A stretch of 64,000 bases of DNA from Saccharothrix longispora (GTDB lineage: Bacteria; Actinomycetota; Actinomycetes; Mycobacteriales; Pseudonocardiaceae), in assembly GCF_030852425.1 (NCBI RefSeq), contig NZ_NSDM01000004.1:372001-436000 (forward strand), written 5' to 3'. Position numbers and translations under genes: made by a program. The number at the start of each line of letters is the position of its first letter. Position 1 is the first letter of the stretch. Below, in pieces: positions 35,547 to 42,863 of the stretch. Under the pieces are notes generated by a model that ran no database searches, was not told where the DNA came from, and saw only the letters and a program-made list of their open reading frames with translations.

Positions 35547-36228
35547 GGCGCACCCCCTCCCCGGGCGCGGCCACGCCCGCCGGGACGTCCAGGACCTTCC
35601 ACCCCACCACGTTCACCACCCGCGTCGCCCCCAGTTCACGGTCCGGTCGCGGCACGCCGTGCGGGTGCACGTGCCCGTGCAGCATCAGCGGCGGGCGCAA
35701 CCGCCGCACCGCGTCGTGCAGGCACGCGAACCCCCGGTGCGGCGCGTCCGGCTCGTCGCCGCACCCCAGCGGCGGGGAGTGGGTGAGCAGCACGTCGACG
35801 CCGCGCCCGTCGCGCAGCCGCCGCCACCGGGCCAGCCGCAGCACCCGCCGCAGCCGCCGGGCCTGCTGCCGCTCCGTCCACTGGTTCGGCCCCGCGTTGT
35901 ACCGGATCGACCCGCCGAGGCCCGCGATCCGCAGCCCGGCCACGTCCACCACCCGCTCGTCGGCGTTCACGCCGCCCGCCGGTCCCGGCCACCGCGCGGG
36001 CAGGCCCGCCCGCGTCCACAGCCCGCGCACGTTGGCGTACCCGCCCAGGTCGACGTCGTGGTTGCCCGGCACGAACACGCAGGGCCGGTCCAGCACCGAC
36101 GACAGGTGCTCCAGGTAGTCGAACGGCAGGTCGCCGGCCGCGAGCACCAGGTCCACGTCGAGCGCGCGCACCCGGTCGGTCCACAGCCGCTCGACCACCT
36201 CGTCGGACACCGCGAGCACCTTCGGCAC
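35536..36228 (-). CDS. Calcineurin-like metallophosphoesterase
   Basis: 230 aa. Metallophosphoesterase motifs in order: AAGDLPFDY (GD), PGNHDVD (GNHD), LTHSPPLG and HGHVHPHG (GHxH). The usual first motif DxH at the N-terminus reads SDE (LAVSDEVVERLW), so one metal ligand differs, a feature seen in some family branches. Substrate unknown. GTG 36228 begins the beta-strand. It overlaps the ParB-like gene, and the two are probably translated together. Confidence 0.82.
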   Translation of the reverse strand: MPKVLAVSDEVVERLWTDRVRALDVDLVLAAGDLPFDYLEHLSSVLDRPCVFVPGNHDVDLGGYANVRGLWTRAGLPARWPGPAGGVNADERVVDVAGLRIAGLGGSIRYNAGPNQWTERQQARRLRRVLRLARWRRLRDGRGVDVLLTHSPPLGCGDEPDAPHRGFACLHDAVRRLRPPLMLHGHVHPHGVPRPDRELGATRVVNVVGWKVLDVPAGVAAPGEGVRRAR

Positions 36229-36333
36229 ACGACGAGCGTAGGCGCTGTCCGCGCAGGTGACACCTCGTCGGTGAAAGGGTGAAATGCGCCGGTGGTCCTT
36301 CCGCCGCGCGGGGGGAGTCGGGCTAGCGTGACA

Positions 36334-37422
36334 GGGGTGCTCGCCGAGCTGTTCCTGGACGCCGCCCGCTCCTGCCGGACACACAGCCCCCTCACCCACG
36401 CGCTGCTCGTGGGGGCGGCCGACGACCTGGTCCGCGGCGGGATCACCGCGCGGGTGATGGCCGGCGCCGAGTGCGACCGCCAGGGCAGCGTGCCGGGCCT
36501 GCGGTTCGCGAGCGCCCTGCACCGGCTGGTCCTGGAGGGTCGGGCGCCGACGCTGGCCAGGCACTACCCGACCGCGGGCGGCACCCCCGACCTCGGCGCG
36601 CTGTGGGACGACGCCCTGCCCGTGCTGCACGAGCACACCGACGAGCTCCAGGCGGCGATCACCAGGACGTTCGTGCAGACCAACGAGCCGGGCCGCAGCG
36701 CGCCCCTGTTCGGCGGCCTCCAGACCGCCACCCACCTGGCCGCGGCGCAGGTCGGCAGGCGCACGCCGTTCCCGGTCCGGCTGCTGGAGGTCGGCGCGTC
36801 CGGCGGGCTGAACCTGCGCCCGCACCGCATCGCCTACCGCGTCGACGGCGTCCGCCTCGGCGACCCCGGCAGCCCGCTGACGCTCGACCCGGGGTGGACC
36901 GGCCGGCCGGCGGTCGCCCTGGACCACAACCTGCGGCTCGTCCGCCGCGCCGGCTGCGACCTGCACCCCGTCGACGTGTCCGCGGAGGACGGCAGGCTGC
37001 ACCTGTCGTCGTTCGTCTGGGCGGACCAGCCGGCCCGGCTGGAGCGGCTGCGGGCCGCGATCGACCTGGCCCTGCTCGACCCGGTGCCCGTGCGGCGGGC
37101 GACCGGCCCCGAGTGGCTGGCCGAGCAGCTCGTGCGGCCCGAGCGGGACGTGCTCACGGTCGTGTGGCACTCGGTGGTCTGGCAGTACGCCTCACCGGCC
37201 GACCGGGCCATGGGCCGGGCCGTGCTCGCCGAGGCCGCCGCCCGCGCCACGCCGATGGCGCCGCTCGCCCTGCTCGTGTTCGAACCGCGCCGCACACCCC
37301 GGCCGACCGGGTACCGGTTCCAGCTGCTGCTGAAGCTGTGGCCGGCCGGGCTGTCGCTGCGGCTGGGCACCGGCGTGGGCCACGGCATCCCGTTCACCTG
37401 GGACACCAGGGCGTGGGACTGA
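36334..37422 (+). CDS. DUF2332 family protein (copy 1)
   Basis: 362 aa. VQTNEPGRSAPLFGGL, LLEVGASGGLNL and FVWADQPARLERLRAAI are the DUF2332 landmarks. The LLEVGxSxGL segment resembles a SAM-binding glycine loop, so a methyltransferase-like fold is possible but untested. GTG 36334 lies seven bases after TAGCGT, a leaderless promoter pattern; GTG 36325 is the alternative. A second DUF2332 gene lies at 39533, with corA and maoC between them. Confidence 0.8.
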   Translation, partial: GVLAELFLDAARSCRTHSPLTHALLVGAADDLVRGGITARVMAGAECDRQGSVPGLRFASALHRLVLEGRAPTLARHYPTAGGTPDLGALWDDALPVLHEHTDELQAAITRTFVQTNEPGRSAPLFGGLQTATHLAAAQVGRRTPFPVRLLEVGASGGLNLRPHRIAYRVDGVRLGDPGSPLTLDPGWTGRPAVALDHNLRLVRRAGCDLHPVDVSAEDGRLHLSSFVWADQPARLERLRAAIDLALLDPVPVRRATGPEWLAEQLVRPERDVLTVVWHSVVWQYASPADRAMGRAVLAEAAARATPMAPLALLVFEPRRTPRPTGYRFQLLLKLWPAGLSLRLGTGVGHGIPFTWDTRAWD

Positions 37423-37446
37423 CCGCGTCCGGTCCGGTGTGGACGG

Positions 37447-37542
37447 TCAGGCGCCGTTGGCGATGAGCAGCGTCACCGTGGCGAGCCAGCCCAGCAGGAA
37501 GGTGAGGATCCAGAACCGCAGGTTGGTGAGCATCCGGGTCAT
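37447..37542 (-). CDS. 31-aa small membrane protein next to corA
   Basis: ATG 37542 opens a frame encoding MTRMLTNLRFWILTFLLGWL then ATVTLLIANGA, a single predicted transmembrane helix with a basic N-terminal side. It starts 36 bases after the corA stop on the same strand and would be cotranscribed. The ribosome site is weak (GACGGGA). The regular helix and GC-rich third positions suggest it is real; the function could be modulation of CorA, which is inference. Confidence 0.5.
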   Translation of the reverse strand: MTRMLTNLRFWILTFLLGWLATVTLLIANGA

Positions 37543-37578
37543 GTCGACATCCCGTCGGAGGAGAAGGGGCGGAGGTCC

Positions 37579-38655
37579 TTACAGCCACTCGTTCCGGCGG
37601 AATATTCGGTACAGCGTCAGGCAGACCACGATGATCACGGAGATCACCATGGGGTAGCCGTAGCGCCACTGCAGCTCCGGCATGTGGTCGAAGTTCATGC
37701 CGTACACGCCGACCACCATGGTCGGCACGGAGATGATCGCCACCCACGAGGCGAGCTTGCGCATGTCCGAGTTCTGCTGGAGCGTGATCTTCGCCAGCAC
37801 GGCGTTGACCAGCGTCGTCAGCAGCTCGTCGAAGTTCATGACGCGCTCGGACACCTCGGTGAGGTGGTCGTCGACGTCGCGGAAGTACGAGCGCACCTGC
37901 TCGGGGATCAGCGGCGTGTAGCCCTCGGCCAACCGGCGCAGCGGCACGGCCAGCGGCATCACCGCGCGGCGCAGCTCCAGCACCTCGCGCTTCATGAGGT
38001 AGATCTGGTCGGCGCTCACCCGGCTGCGGGGCTGGAAGACCAGCGCCTCCATCGAGTCGATGTCGTCCTCGATGTGGTCGGTCACGTCGAGGTAGTTGTC
38101 GACCACGTGGTCGGCGATCGAGTACAGCACCGCGGCCGGCCCGACCTTGAGCTTGTCGTCGTCGCCCTCCAGCTCGCGGCGCACCGCGGCGAGGCCCGAG
38201 TGGTTGCCGTGCCGGACCGTGACCACGAAGTCGCGGCCGAGGAACACCATGATCTCGCCCGACTCCACGATCTCGTTCGCCGCGTCGGGGGAGGCGTTCT
38301 GGATGTAGCGGACCGTCTTGAGCACCATGAACAGCGTGTTGTCGTAGCGCTCCAGCTTCGGCCGCTGGTGGGCGTGCACGGCGTCCTCGACGGCCAGCTC
38401 GTGCAGGCCGAACGTGTCGGCGACGCCCTGGATCTGCTCCTCGTCCGGCTCGTGCAGGCCGATCCAGACGAAACCGTCACCGCGCCGGCGGACCTCCTCC
38501 ACCGCGTCGGTGTGCGACCAGCGGCCGGGCAGGCGCGCGCCGTCGACGTACACGCCGCAGTCCACGACGTACGCCGACAGCGGCACGGGGACGGGCAGGG
38601 CGGGGCGCTCCGGCAAACGGCCTCTCAGGCCGCCGAGCGAGGGCAGGCTGCGCAC
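37579..38655 (-). CDS. corA: CorA-type magnesium/cobalt transporter
   Basis: 358 aa. A large cytoplasmic N-terminal domain (FVWIGLHEPDEEQIQGVADTFGLHELAVEDAVHAHQRPKLE) is followed by the long stalk helix and two C-terminal transmembrane helices. The ion-selectivity motif YGMNF lies in the loop between them (YGMNFDHMPEL). It forms a pentameric Mg channel. GTG 38655 is the family-consistent start. Rv1239c corA follows sugC in M. tuberculosis as it does, after an insertion, here. The 290-base upstream region contains a possible leader peptide and hairpins. Confidence 0.93.
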   Translation of the reverse strand: MRSLPSLGGLRGRLPERPALPVPVPLSAYVVDCGVYVDGARLPGRWSHTDAVEEVRRRGDGFVWIGLHEPDEEQIQGVADTFGLHELAVEDAVHAHQRPKLERYDNTLFMVLKTVRYIQNASPDAANEIVESGEIMVFLGRDFVVTVRHGNHSGLAAVRRELEGDDDKLKVGPAAVLYSIADHVVDNYLDVTDHIEDDIDSMEALVFQPRSRVSADQIYLMKREVLELRRAVMPLAVPLRRLAEGYTPLIPEQVRSYFRDVDDHLTEVSERVMNFDELLTTLVNAVLAKITLQQNSDMRKLASWVAIISVPTMVVGVYGMNFDHMPELQWRYGYPMVISVIIVVCLTLYRIFRRNEWL

Positions 38656-38735
38656 GAGGAACCTCCAGTGGGGGAGCGTCGACTCGGAACAACGACGACG
38701 GCACGTCCCCGACCGGTGGTGCTGGGCCTGTCCCG

Positions 38736-38828
38736 GGGAGCTACCCCCGGAGAGCGGGCCCCCCGATGAGGACGCGCGAGGTACTCGCAGGATGGGGGTC
38801 GTTACTCATCGGTAGTCCTCACCTCCTC
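38736..38828 (-). promoter_or_regulatory. Nested hairpins in the corA leader RNA
   Basis: In the corA transcript, CCGATGAG (complement of 38805-38812, covering the small-ORF start codon) pairs with CTCATCGG (complement of 38763-38770). Inside lies GCGAG-TAC-CTCGC (38776-38788). A further CCGGGG/CCCCGG stem sits around the TAG stop, close to 38735-38750. The outer stem would hide the leader-ORF start codon, giving two alternative states. I could not fit it to the M-box consensus. Confidence 0.4.
38741..38809 (-). CDS. Possible 22-aa leader peptide upstream of corA
   Basis: ATG 38809 is preceded by an excellent ribosome site GAGGAGGTGAGG (complement of 38817-38828) seven bases away. It encodes MSNDPHPASTSRVLIGGPAL then RG and a TAG stop. 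The reading frame lies between the corA start and its likely promoter. Magnesium-channel genes in enteric bacteria carry short Pro-containing leader ORFs (mgtL, corL); this is a positional analogue only. Confidence 0.45.
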   Translation of the reverse strand: MSNDPHPASTSRVLIGGPALRG

Positions 38829-38947
38829 GGGTTGCGGTCGCGGCGGTGGAGTCGCTCACAGACCGGTTGCCGAGGGTACTCCCCCGGTGCTCACACTGTC
38901 GTCCCGGTCCAACGAGAGCCGGACCACGACAGCCAACGGAGGCCGCG

Positions 38948-39451
38948 GTGCAGTTCGGGCGCTACTACGAGGAGTTCGAGGTCGGCGAGGTCTACAAGCA
39001 CTGGCCGGGGAAGACGGTCACCGAGTACGACGACCACCTGTTCTGCCTGCTGACCATGAACCACCACCCGCTGCACATGGACGCGCACTACGCGGCGGAG
39101 ACCACCGACTTCGGCAGGAACGTCGTGGTCGGCAACTACGTCTACTCCCTGCTGCTGGGCATGTCCGTGCCCGACGTGTCCGGCAAGGCGATCGCCAACC
39201 TGGAGGTCGAGTCGCTCCGGCACGTCAAGCCGACGTTCCACGGCGACACCATCTACGGTGAGACCGAGGTGCTGGACAAGACCCCGTCGAAGTCCAAGGA
39301 CGACCGGGGCGTGGTCTACGTGGAGACGCGCGGGTACAAGCAGGACGGAACGGTCGTCTGCGTCTTCCGGCGCAAGGTGATGGTCCCCAAGCGCTCGTAC
39401 GGCGACGCGCGCGGTGGCGAGCAGCCGGGGCGGCCCGAGCCGGTGCTCTGA
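38948..39451 (+). CDS. MaoC-family hydratase, likely mesaconyl-CoA hydratase
   Basis: 167 aa hot-dog fold protein. YEEFEVGEVYKHWPGKTVTEYDDHLFCLLTMNHHPLHMD contains the hydratase Asp/His region. The whole sequence closely resembles the MaoC protein encoded beside ccr and meaA in Streptomyces ethylmalonyl-CoA pathway clusters, as I recall it. It would add water to mesaconyl-CoA to give beta-methylmalyl-CoA, the substrate of the lyase at 23.4 kb. GTG 38948 has ACGGAGG upstream and starts the conserved region. Divergent from corA. Confidence 0.82.
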   Translation: MQFGRYYEEFEVGEVYKHWPGKTVTEYDDHLFCLLTMNHHPLHMDAHYAAETTDFGRNVVVGNYVYSLLLGMSVPDVSGKAIANLEVESLRHVKPTFHGDTIYGETEVLDKTPSKSKDDRGVVYVETRGYKQDGTVVCVFRRKVMVPKRSYGDARGGEQPGRPEPVL

Positions 39452-39532
39452 GCCCGCGGCCCGGGTTCGGCGCCCGAGTTCGACACCCGGGTTCGGCGCC
39501 CCGGGCCCGGTGCCCTGAGTCGGAGGAGTGAC

Positions 39533-40618
39533 GTGACCTCGTTGGACCTGGTGCGGCAGCGGCTGTCGGCGTTCGCGGAGGAGGAGGCGCGCGGCGTCTC
39601 CCCGCTCTACGAGCACCTGTCCGCCCGCGCCGCGGACGACCCGGAGGTCGCCGGCCTGCTGACCGCAGCCCCGGAGCGGTTCGCCCACCCGACCCTGCTC
39701 CTGGCGGCGGCGCACCGGCTGGTGCAGGCCGAGCCGTTCCACCCGCTGTCGCGCTACTACCCGTCGCTGGGCGGCACGCACGGCCCGGACGACGAGACGT
39801 GGCCGCTGTTCCGGGAGTTCCTGCTCGACCGGGCCGACGGGGTCCGCCACCTGGTGTCCACGCGCAGCACGCAGACCAACGAGGTGCGCCGCTCCGCGCT
39901 GCTCTACCCGGCGCTGGCGCGGGTCGCGGGGCCGGTCGGGCTGCTGGAGGTCGGCTGCTCGGCCGGTCTGCTGCTGGGCCTGGACCAGTACGGCTACCGC
40001 TACCAGACCCAGCAGGCCGGCCAGCTCGTCGCGGGGCCCGCCAAGGCGGCGCTCGGCCTGCACTGCGCGCTGGAGCTGGCGCCCGGCGCGGAGCTGCCGA
40101 AGATCCCCAAGTCGGTGAAGGTCGCGGCGAAGGTCGGCCTTGACCGGGCGCCCGCCGACCTGGCCGACGAGGAGACCTACGCCTGGCTGGAGGCGTGCGT
40201 GTGGGCCGACCAGCCCGAGCGGCTGCGGCTGTTCGGCGTGGCCGCGACCGTGCAGCGCAAGTCGCCGCCGGAGTTCGTCACCGGTGACGCGGTCGCCGAC
40301 CTGGGCGCGGCGGCCGCGCGGGTTCCCGAAGCGCTGCCGCTGGTGGTGATGACGAGCAACGTGCTGCCGTACCTGCCGGGGGCGGAGTTCGTCGAGGCGC
40401 TGCGCGGCCTGGGCAGGCCGCTGTGGTGGCTGAGCCACGAGGGCTACGGCGCGGCCCTGGAGCACGTCCTGCCGGACCGCGCCGACCTGCGGCCCGGCGT
40501 CGGGGAAGCGGCGTTCGGCGTGGTAGGGCTGGTCCGGTTCGAGGACGGCGCGGTGCGCTCCGCCCGCGCCCTGGGGCGCACGGCCCCGCACGGCCAACGG
40601 CTGACGTGGCTCCCCTGA
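39533..40618 (+). CDS. DUF2332 family protein (copy 2)
   Basis: 361 aa. The landmarks of copy 1 recur: TQTNEVRRSALLYPAL, LLEVGCSAGLLLGLDQYGY and CVWADQPERLRLF. Overall similarity between the copies is modest, so they are old paralogues or separate acquisitions. GTG 39533 follows GGAGG. The 80 bases before it contain short repeats of CCCGGGTTCGGCGCC. Function unknown; the SAM-like glycine loop makes a methyltransferase-like fold worth testing. Confidence 0.8.
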   Translation: MTSLDLVRQRLSAFAEEEARGVSPLYEHLSARAADDPEVAGLLTAAPERFAHPTLLLAAAHRLVQAEPFHPLSRYYPSLGGTHGPDDETWPLFREFLLDRADGVRHLVSTRSTQTNEVRRSALLYPALARVAGPVGLLEVGCSAGLLLGLDQYGYRYQTQQAGQLVAGPAKAALGLHCALELAPGAELPKIPKSVKVAAKVGLDRAPADLADEETYAWLEACVWADQPERLRLFGVAATVQRKSPPEFVTGDAVADLGAAAARVPEALPLVVMTSNVLPYLPGAEFVEALRGLGRPLWWLSHEGYGAALEHVLPDRADLRPGVGEAAFGVVGLVRFEDGAVRSARALGRTAPHGQRLTWLP

Positions 40619-40632
40619 TCGGGCGAACGTGA

Positions 40633-41046
40633 TCAGCCCCGGGGGAGCTGTCCCCACGCCTCGAGCGTCTCCCGGAGCATCTCGGTGAGTGGGAGTGTGG
40701 CCAAGATCGCAGCGGTCACCCACCGTGCGTCAACAGCGTCGTCGCCCGGTCGGAGGGTGCCGGATCGCACCTGGCAGGCGTAGTCGTGGATCTCGTAGAG
40801 GCCCCGCGGGCCCGGTCGGGTGACAGATCCGATCAACGCCCCCACGGTCACGGAGAGTCCCGTCTCCTCCTCCAGTTCCCGCACAACTGCGGTCTCGTCG
40901 GATTCGCCCTGCTCCACTCGTCCGCCGGGGATCGACCACAGTCCCTCGCCTGGGGGATTGCCGCGACGCACGAGCAGCAGTCGCCCTGTCGGGTCATGTG
41001 CGATACCGCCGACACAGCGGATGCGGAGGTCCCGTTCAGCCGTCAC
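40633..41046 (-). CDS. Nudix hydrolase
   Basis: 137 aa. The Nudix box GX5EX7REUXEEXGU is complete at about 41-63: GRVEQGESDETAVVRELEEE then TGL. IRCVGGIAHDPTGRLLLVRRGNPPGEGLWSIPGG is the typical entry strand. It hydrolyses a nucleoside diphosphate linked to another moiety; the partner cannot be told from sequence. GTG 41046 starts the fold. It converges on the DUF2332 gene with a 14-base gap. Confidence 0.9.
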   Translation of the reverse strand: MTAERDLRIRCVGGIAHDPTGRLLLVRRGNPPGEGLWSIPGGRVEQGESDETAVVRELEEETGLSVTVGALIGSVTRPGPRGLYEIHDYACQVRSGTLRPGDDAVDARWVTAAILATLPLTEMLRETLEAWGQLPRG

Positions 41047-41189
41047 AGTTACTCAGTGTAGTCACCCCGGGTTGGCGGTGCAGACCACTGCCCCGAGTGC
41101 GGTACAAATCTCCCGAGGTGCCGCCGGGTGCGGTACAACGGTTTTCACTGGCGCCAAACGGGTGCGGGTAGCGAACGGGGTTGATCACC

Positions 41190-41348
41190 GTGAATCTGAA
41201 GAAGATTCTCACTTTCGCCGGGGTCGGCTTGGTCCTGTTCTTCCTGATCGCCGAGCCCCAGCAAGCGGCTCAGCTGGTGCAGAACATCCTGGGCACCCTC
41301 CGGGAAGCCGCTGAGGCGCTCATCACCTTCGTGAAACAATTGTTCTGA
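41190..41348 (+). CDS. 52-aa small membrane protein
   Basis: GTG 41190 (TTG 41181 possible) encodes NLKKILTFAGVGLVLFFLIA followed by EPQQAAQLVQNILGTLREAAEALITFVKQLF: one transmembrane helix and an amphipathic helix. Small proteins of this layout precede PH-domain membrane genes in other actinobacteria, as I recall; here the PH-domain gene starts 37 bases later. The codon third positions are less GC rich than in neighbours. Function unknown. Confidence 0.65.
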   Translation: MNLKKILTFAGVGLVLFFLIAEPQQAAQLVQNILGTLREAAEALITFVKQLF

Positions 41349-41385
41349 GTCGCCCGGCTCCTCCACCCGGCGAGAGGTCGAAGGC

Positions 41386-41946
41386 ATGTTCGCACCACGG
41401 GACCCCGACGAGTACCTGCTCCCCACGGAGCGTCGGGTCATCCGGGTACGCAGGCACTGGAGCTACCTGCTCTGGGATCTCCTGGAGGCGGGGGCGCTGC
41501 TCGCGGGCGCCATGATCATCTCCTACCTGCTGCCCGACAACGCGGGCATCATCCAGAACATCCTCTGGTATGCCTCACTGTTCGTGCTGCTCAGGCTGGC
41601 CTACTTCGTCATGGAGTGGTGGGTGGAGCGGATCGTCGTGACCGACAAGCGGTTCATGATCTCCTCGGGGGTCTTCGAGACCAAGGTCGCCATGATGCCG
41701 ATCAGCAAGGTCACCGACCTCACGTACGAGCGGACGGTGCTCGGGCGCATGTTCGGCTTCGGCACCCTGGTGGTGGAGTCGGCGGGTCAGATCCAGGCCC
41801 TCAACCGGATCGAGTACCTGCCGAACCCCGAGGAGGTCTACGACGCCATCTCGGAGCTGACCTTCGGCGACAAGAAGGCGCAGGCGGAGCGCTTCTCGAT
41901 GATCAAGGCGCAACGGGCGGCGCGCGGCAAGAAGATGGTGCCGTAG
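41386..41946 (+). CDS. Bacterial PH-domain (bPH2/YdbS-like) membrane protein
   Basis: 186 aa. Two transmembrane helices (LLWDLLEAGALLAGAMIISYLL and NILWYASLFVLLRLAYFVMEWW) are followed by a bPH2 domain: IVVTDKRFMISSGVFETKVAMMPISKVTDLTYERTVLGRMFGFGTLVVESAGQ. The family sits in the membrane with the PH-like domain in the cytoplasm; role unknown. ATG 41386 has GAGAGG upstream. Probably cotranscribed with the 52-aa gene before it. Confidence 0.85.
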   Translation: MFAPRDPDEYLLPTERRVIRVRRHWSYLLWDLLEAGALLAGAMIISYLLPDNAGIIQNILWYASLFVLLRLAYFVMEWWVERIVVTDKRFMISSGVFETKVAMMPISKVTDLTYERTVLGRMFGFGTLVVESAGQIQALNRIEYLPNPEEVYDAISELTFGDKKAQAERFSMIKAQRAARGKKMVP

Positions 41947-41960
41947 TAGAGACTGGGCGG

Positions 41961-42818
41961 GTGCGAATCGACCTGCACACCCACTCGACCGAGTCCGACG
42001 GCACGGACACGCCCGCGCAGCTCGTGGCGGCGGCAGCCGCCGCGGGCCTCGACGCGGTCGCGCTGACCGACCACGACACAGCCGCCGGCTGGGCGGAAGC
42101 GGCCAACGCGCTGCCACCCGGCCTGCGGCTCGTGCGCGGTGCGGAGCTGTCCTGCGCGTCCGACGACGGCAGTGGGCGTCGCATCACCGTCCACCTGCTC
42201 GCCTACCTCTACGACCACACGTCGCCGGCGCTCGTCGAGGAGCAGCTGCGGCTGCGCCTGGAACGGCGGCAGCGGCTGCGCGTGATGGCCGAGCGCATGG
42301 TCGAGGACGGCTTCCCCATCGACCCCGACGAGCTGATGGCGGCCATGCCCGCCGACGCGCCCGCCGGACGGCCCCACCTGGCGATGGCGCTGATCCGGGC
42401 CGGCGTCGTCACGTCGGTGGACGAGGCGTTCGCCCGCTACCTCACCGGCGGCCGGTACTACGTGCCGCGCACCGACACGCCCGTCGCGCGTGCCATCGAG
42501 ATGATCTCCGAGGCGGGCGGCGTGACGGTCCTCGCGCACCCCTTCGCCTCCTCTCGCGGCCCCATCGTGTCCGAGCAGGTCGTCGCCGACCTGGCCGCGC
42601 TCGGCCTCGGCGGCGTCGAGGTGGACCACCCCGACCACGACCCCGCCACCCGCGCCCGCTTGCGCGGACTGGCCGGCGAGCTGGGGCTGCTCATTACCGG
42701 GTCGAGCGACTACCACGGCACCAACAAGACGGTGGAACTCGGCGCGGAGACCACGTCACCCGACGTGCTGGACGCCCTCGCCGACCGCGCGACCGGGTGC
42801 AAGGTCATCGTCGGTTGA
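41961..42818 (+). CDS. PHP-domain phosphoesterase (RNase AM/YciV-like)
   Basis: 285 aa PHP domain. IDLHTHSTESDG and LTDHDT supply the first metal ligands, RGAELSC the Glu, LAHPF and SSDYHG the remaining His/Asp. The length and order match E. coli YciV (RNase AM), a 3',5'-nucleotide bisphosphatase and 5'-3' exoribonuclease that matures rRNA 5' ends. GTG 41961 is 14 bases after the PH gene stop. The next gene encodes a nuclease, so a nucleic-acid role is plausible. Confidence 0.85.
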   Translation: MRIDLHTHSTESDGTDTPAQLVAAAAAAGLDAVALTDHDTAAGWAEAANALPPGLRLVRGAELSCASDDGSGRRITVHLLAYLYDHTSPALVEEQLRLRLERRQRLRVMAERMVEDGFPIDPDELMAAMPADAPAGRPHLAMALIRAGVVTSVDEAFARYLTGGRYYVPRTDTPVARAIEMISEAGGVTVLAHPFASSRGPIVSEQVVADLAALGLGGVEVDHPDHDPATRARLRGLAGELGLLITGSSDYHGTNKTVELGAETTSPDVLDALADRATGCKVIVG

Positions 42819-42863
42819 GGTAGCCGCGCGGATCCCGTCGGTGCCCCTCTGTAGCTTGGGTGC

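Noticed and set aside
38656..38830. M-box (magnesium riboswitch) upstream of corA
   Set aside because: GGTGAGG is present but the remaining conserved M-box blocks could not be placed, and the same bases serve as a ribosome site for a small ORF.
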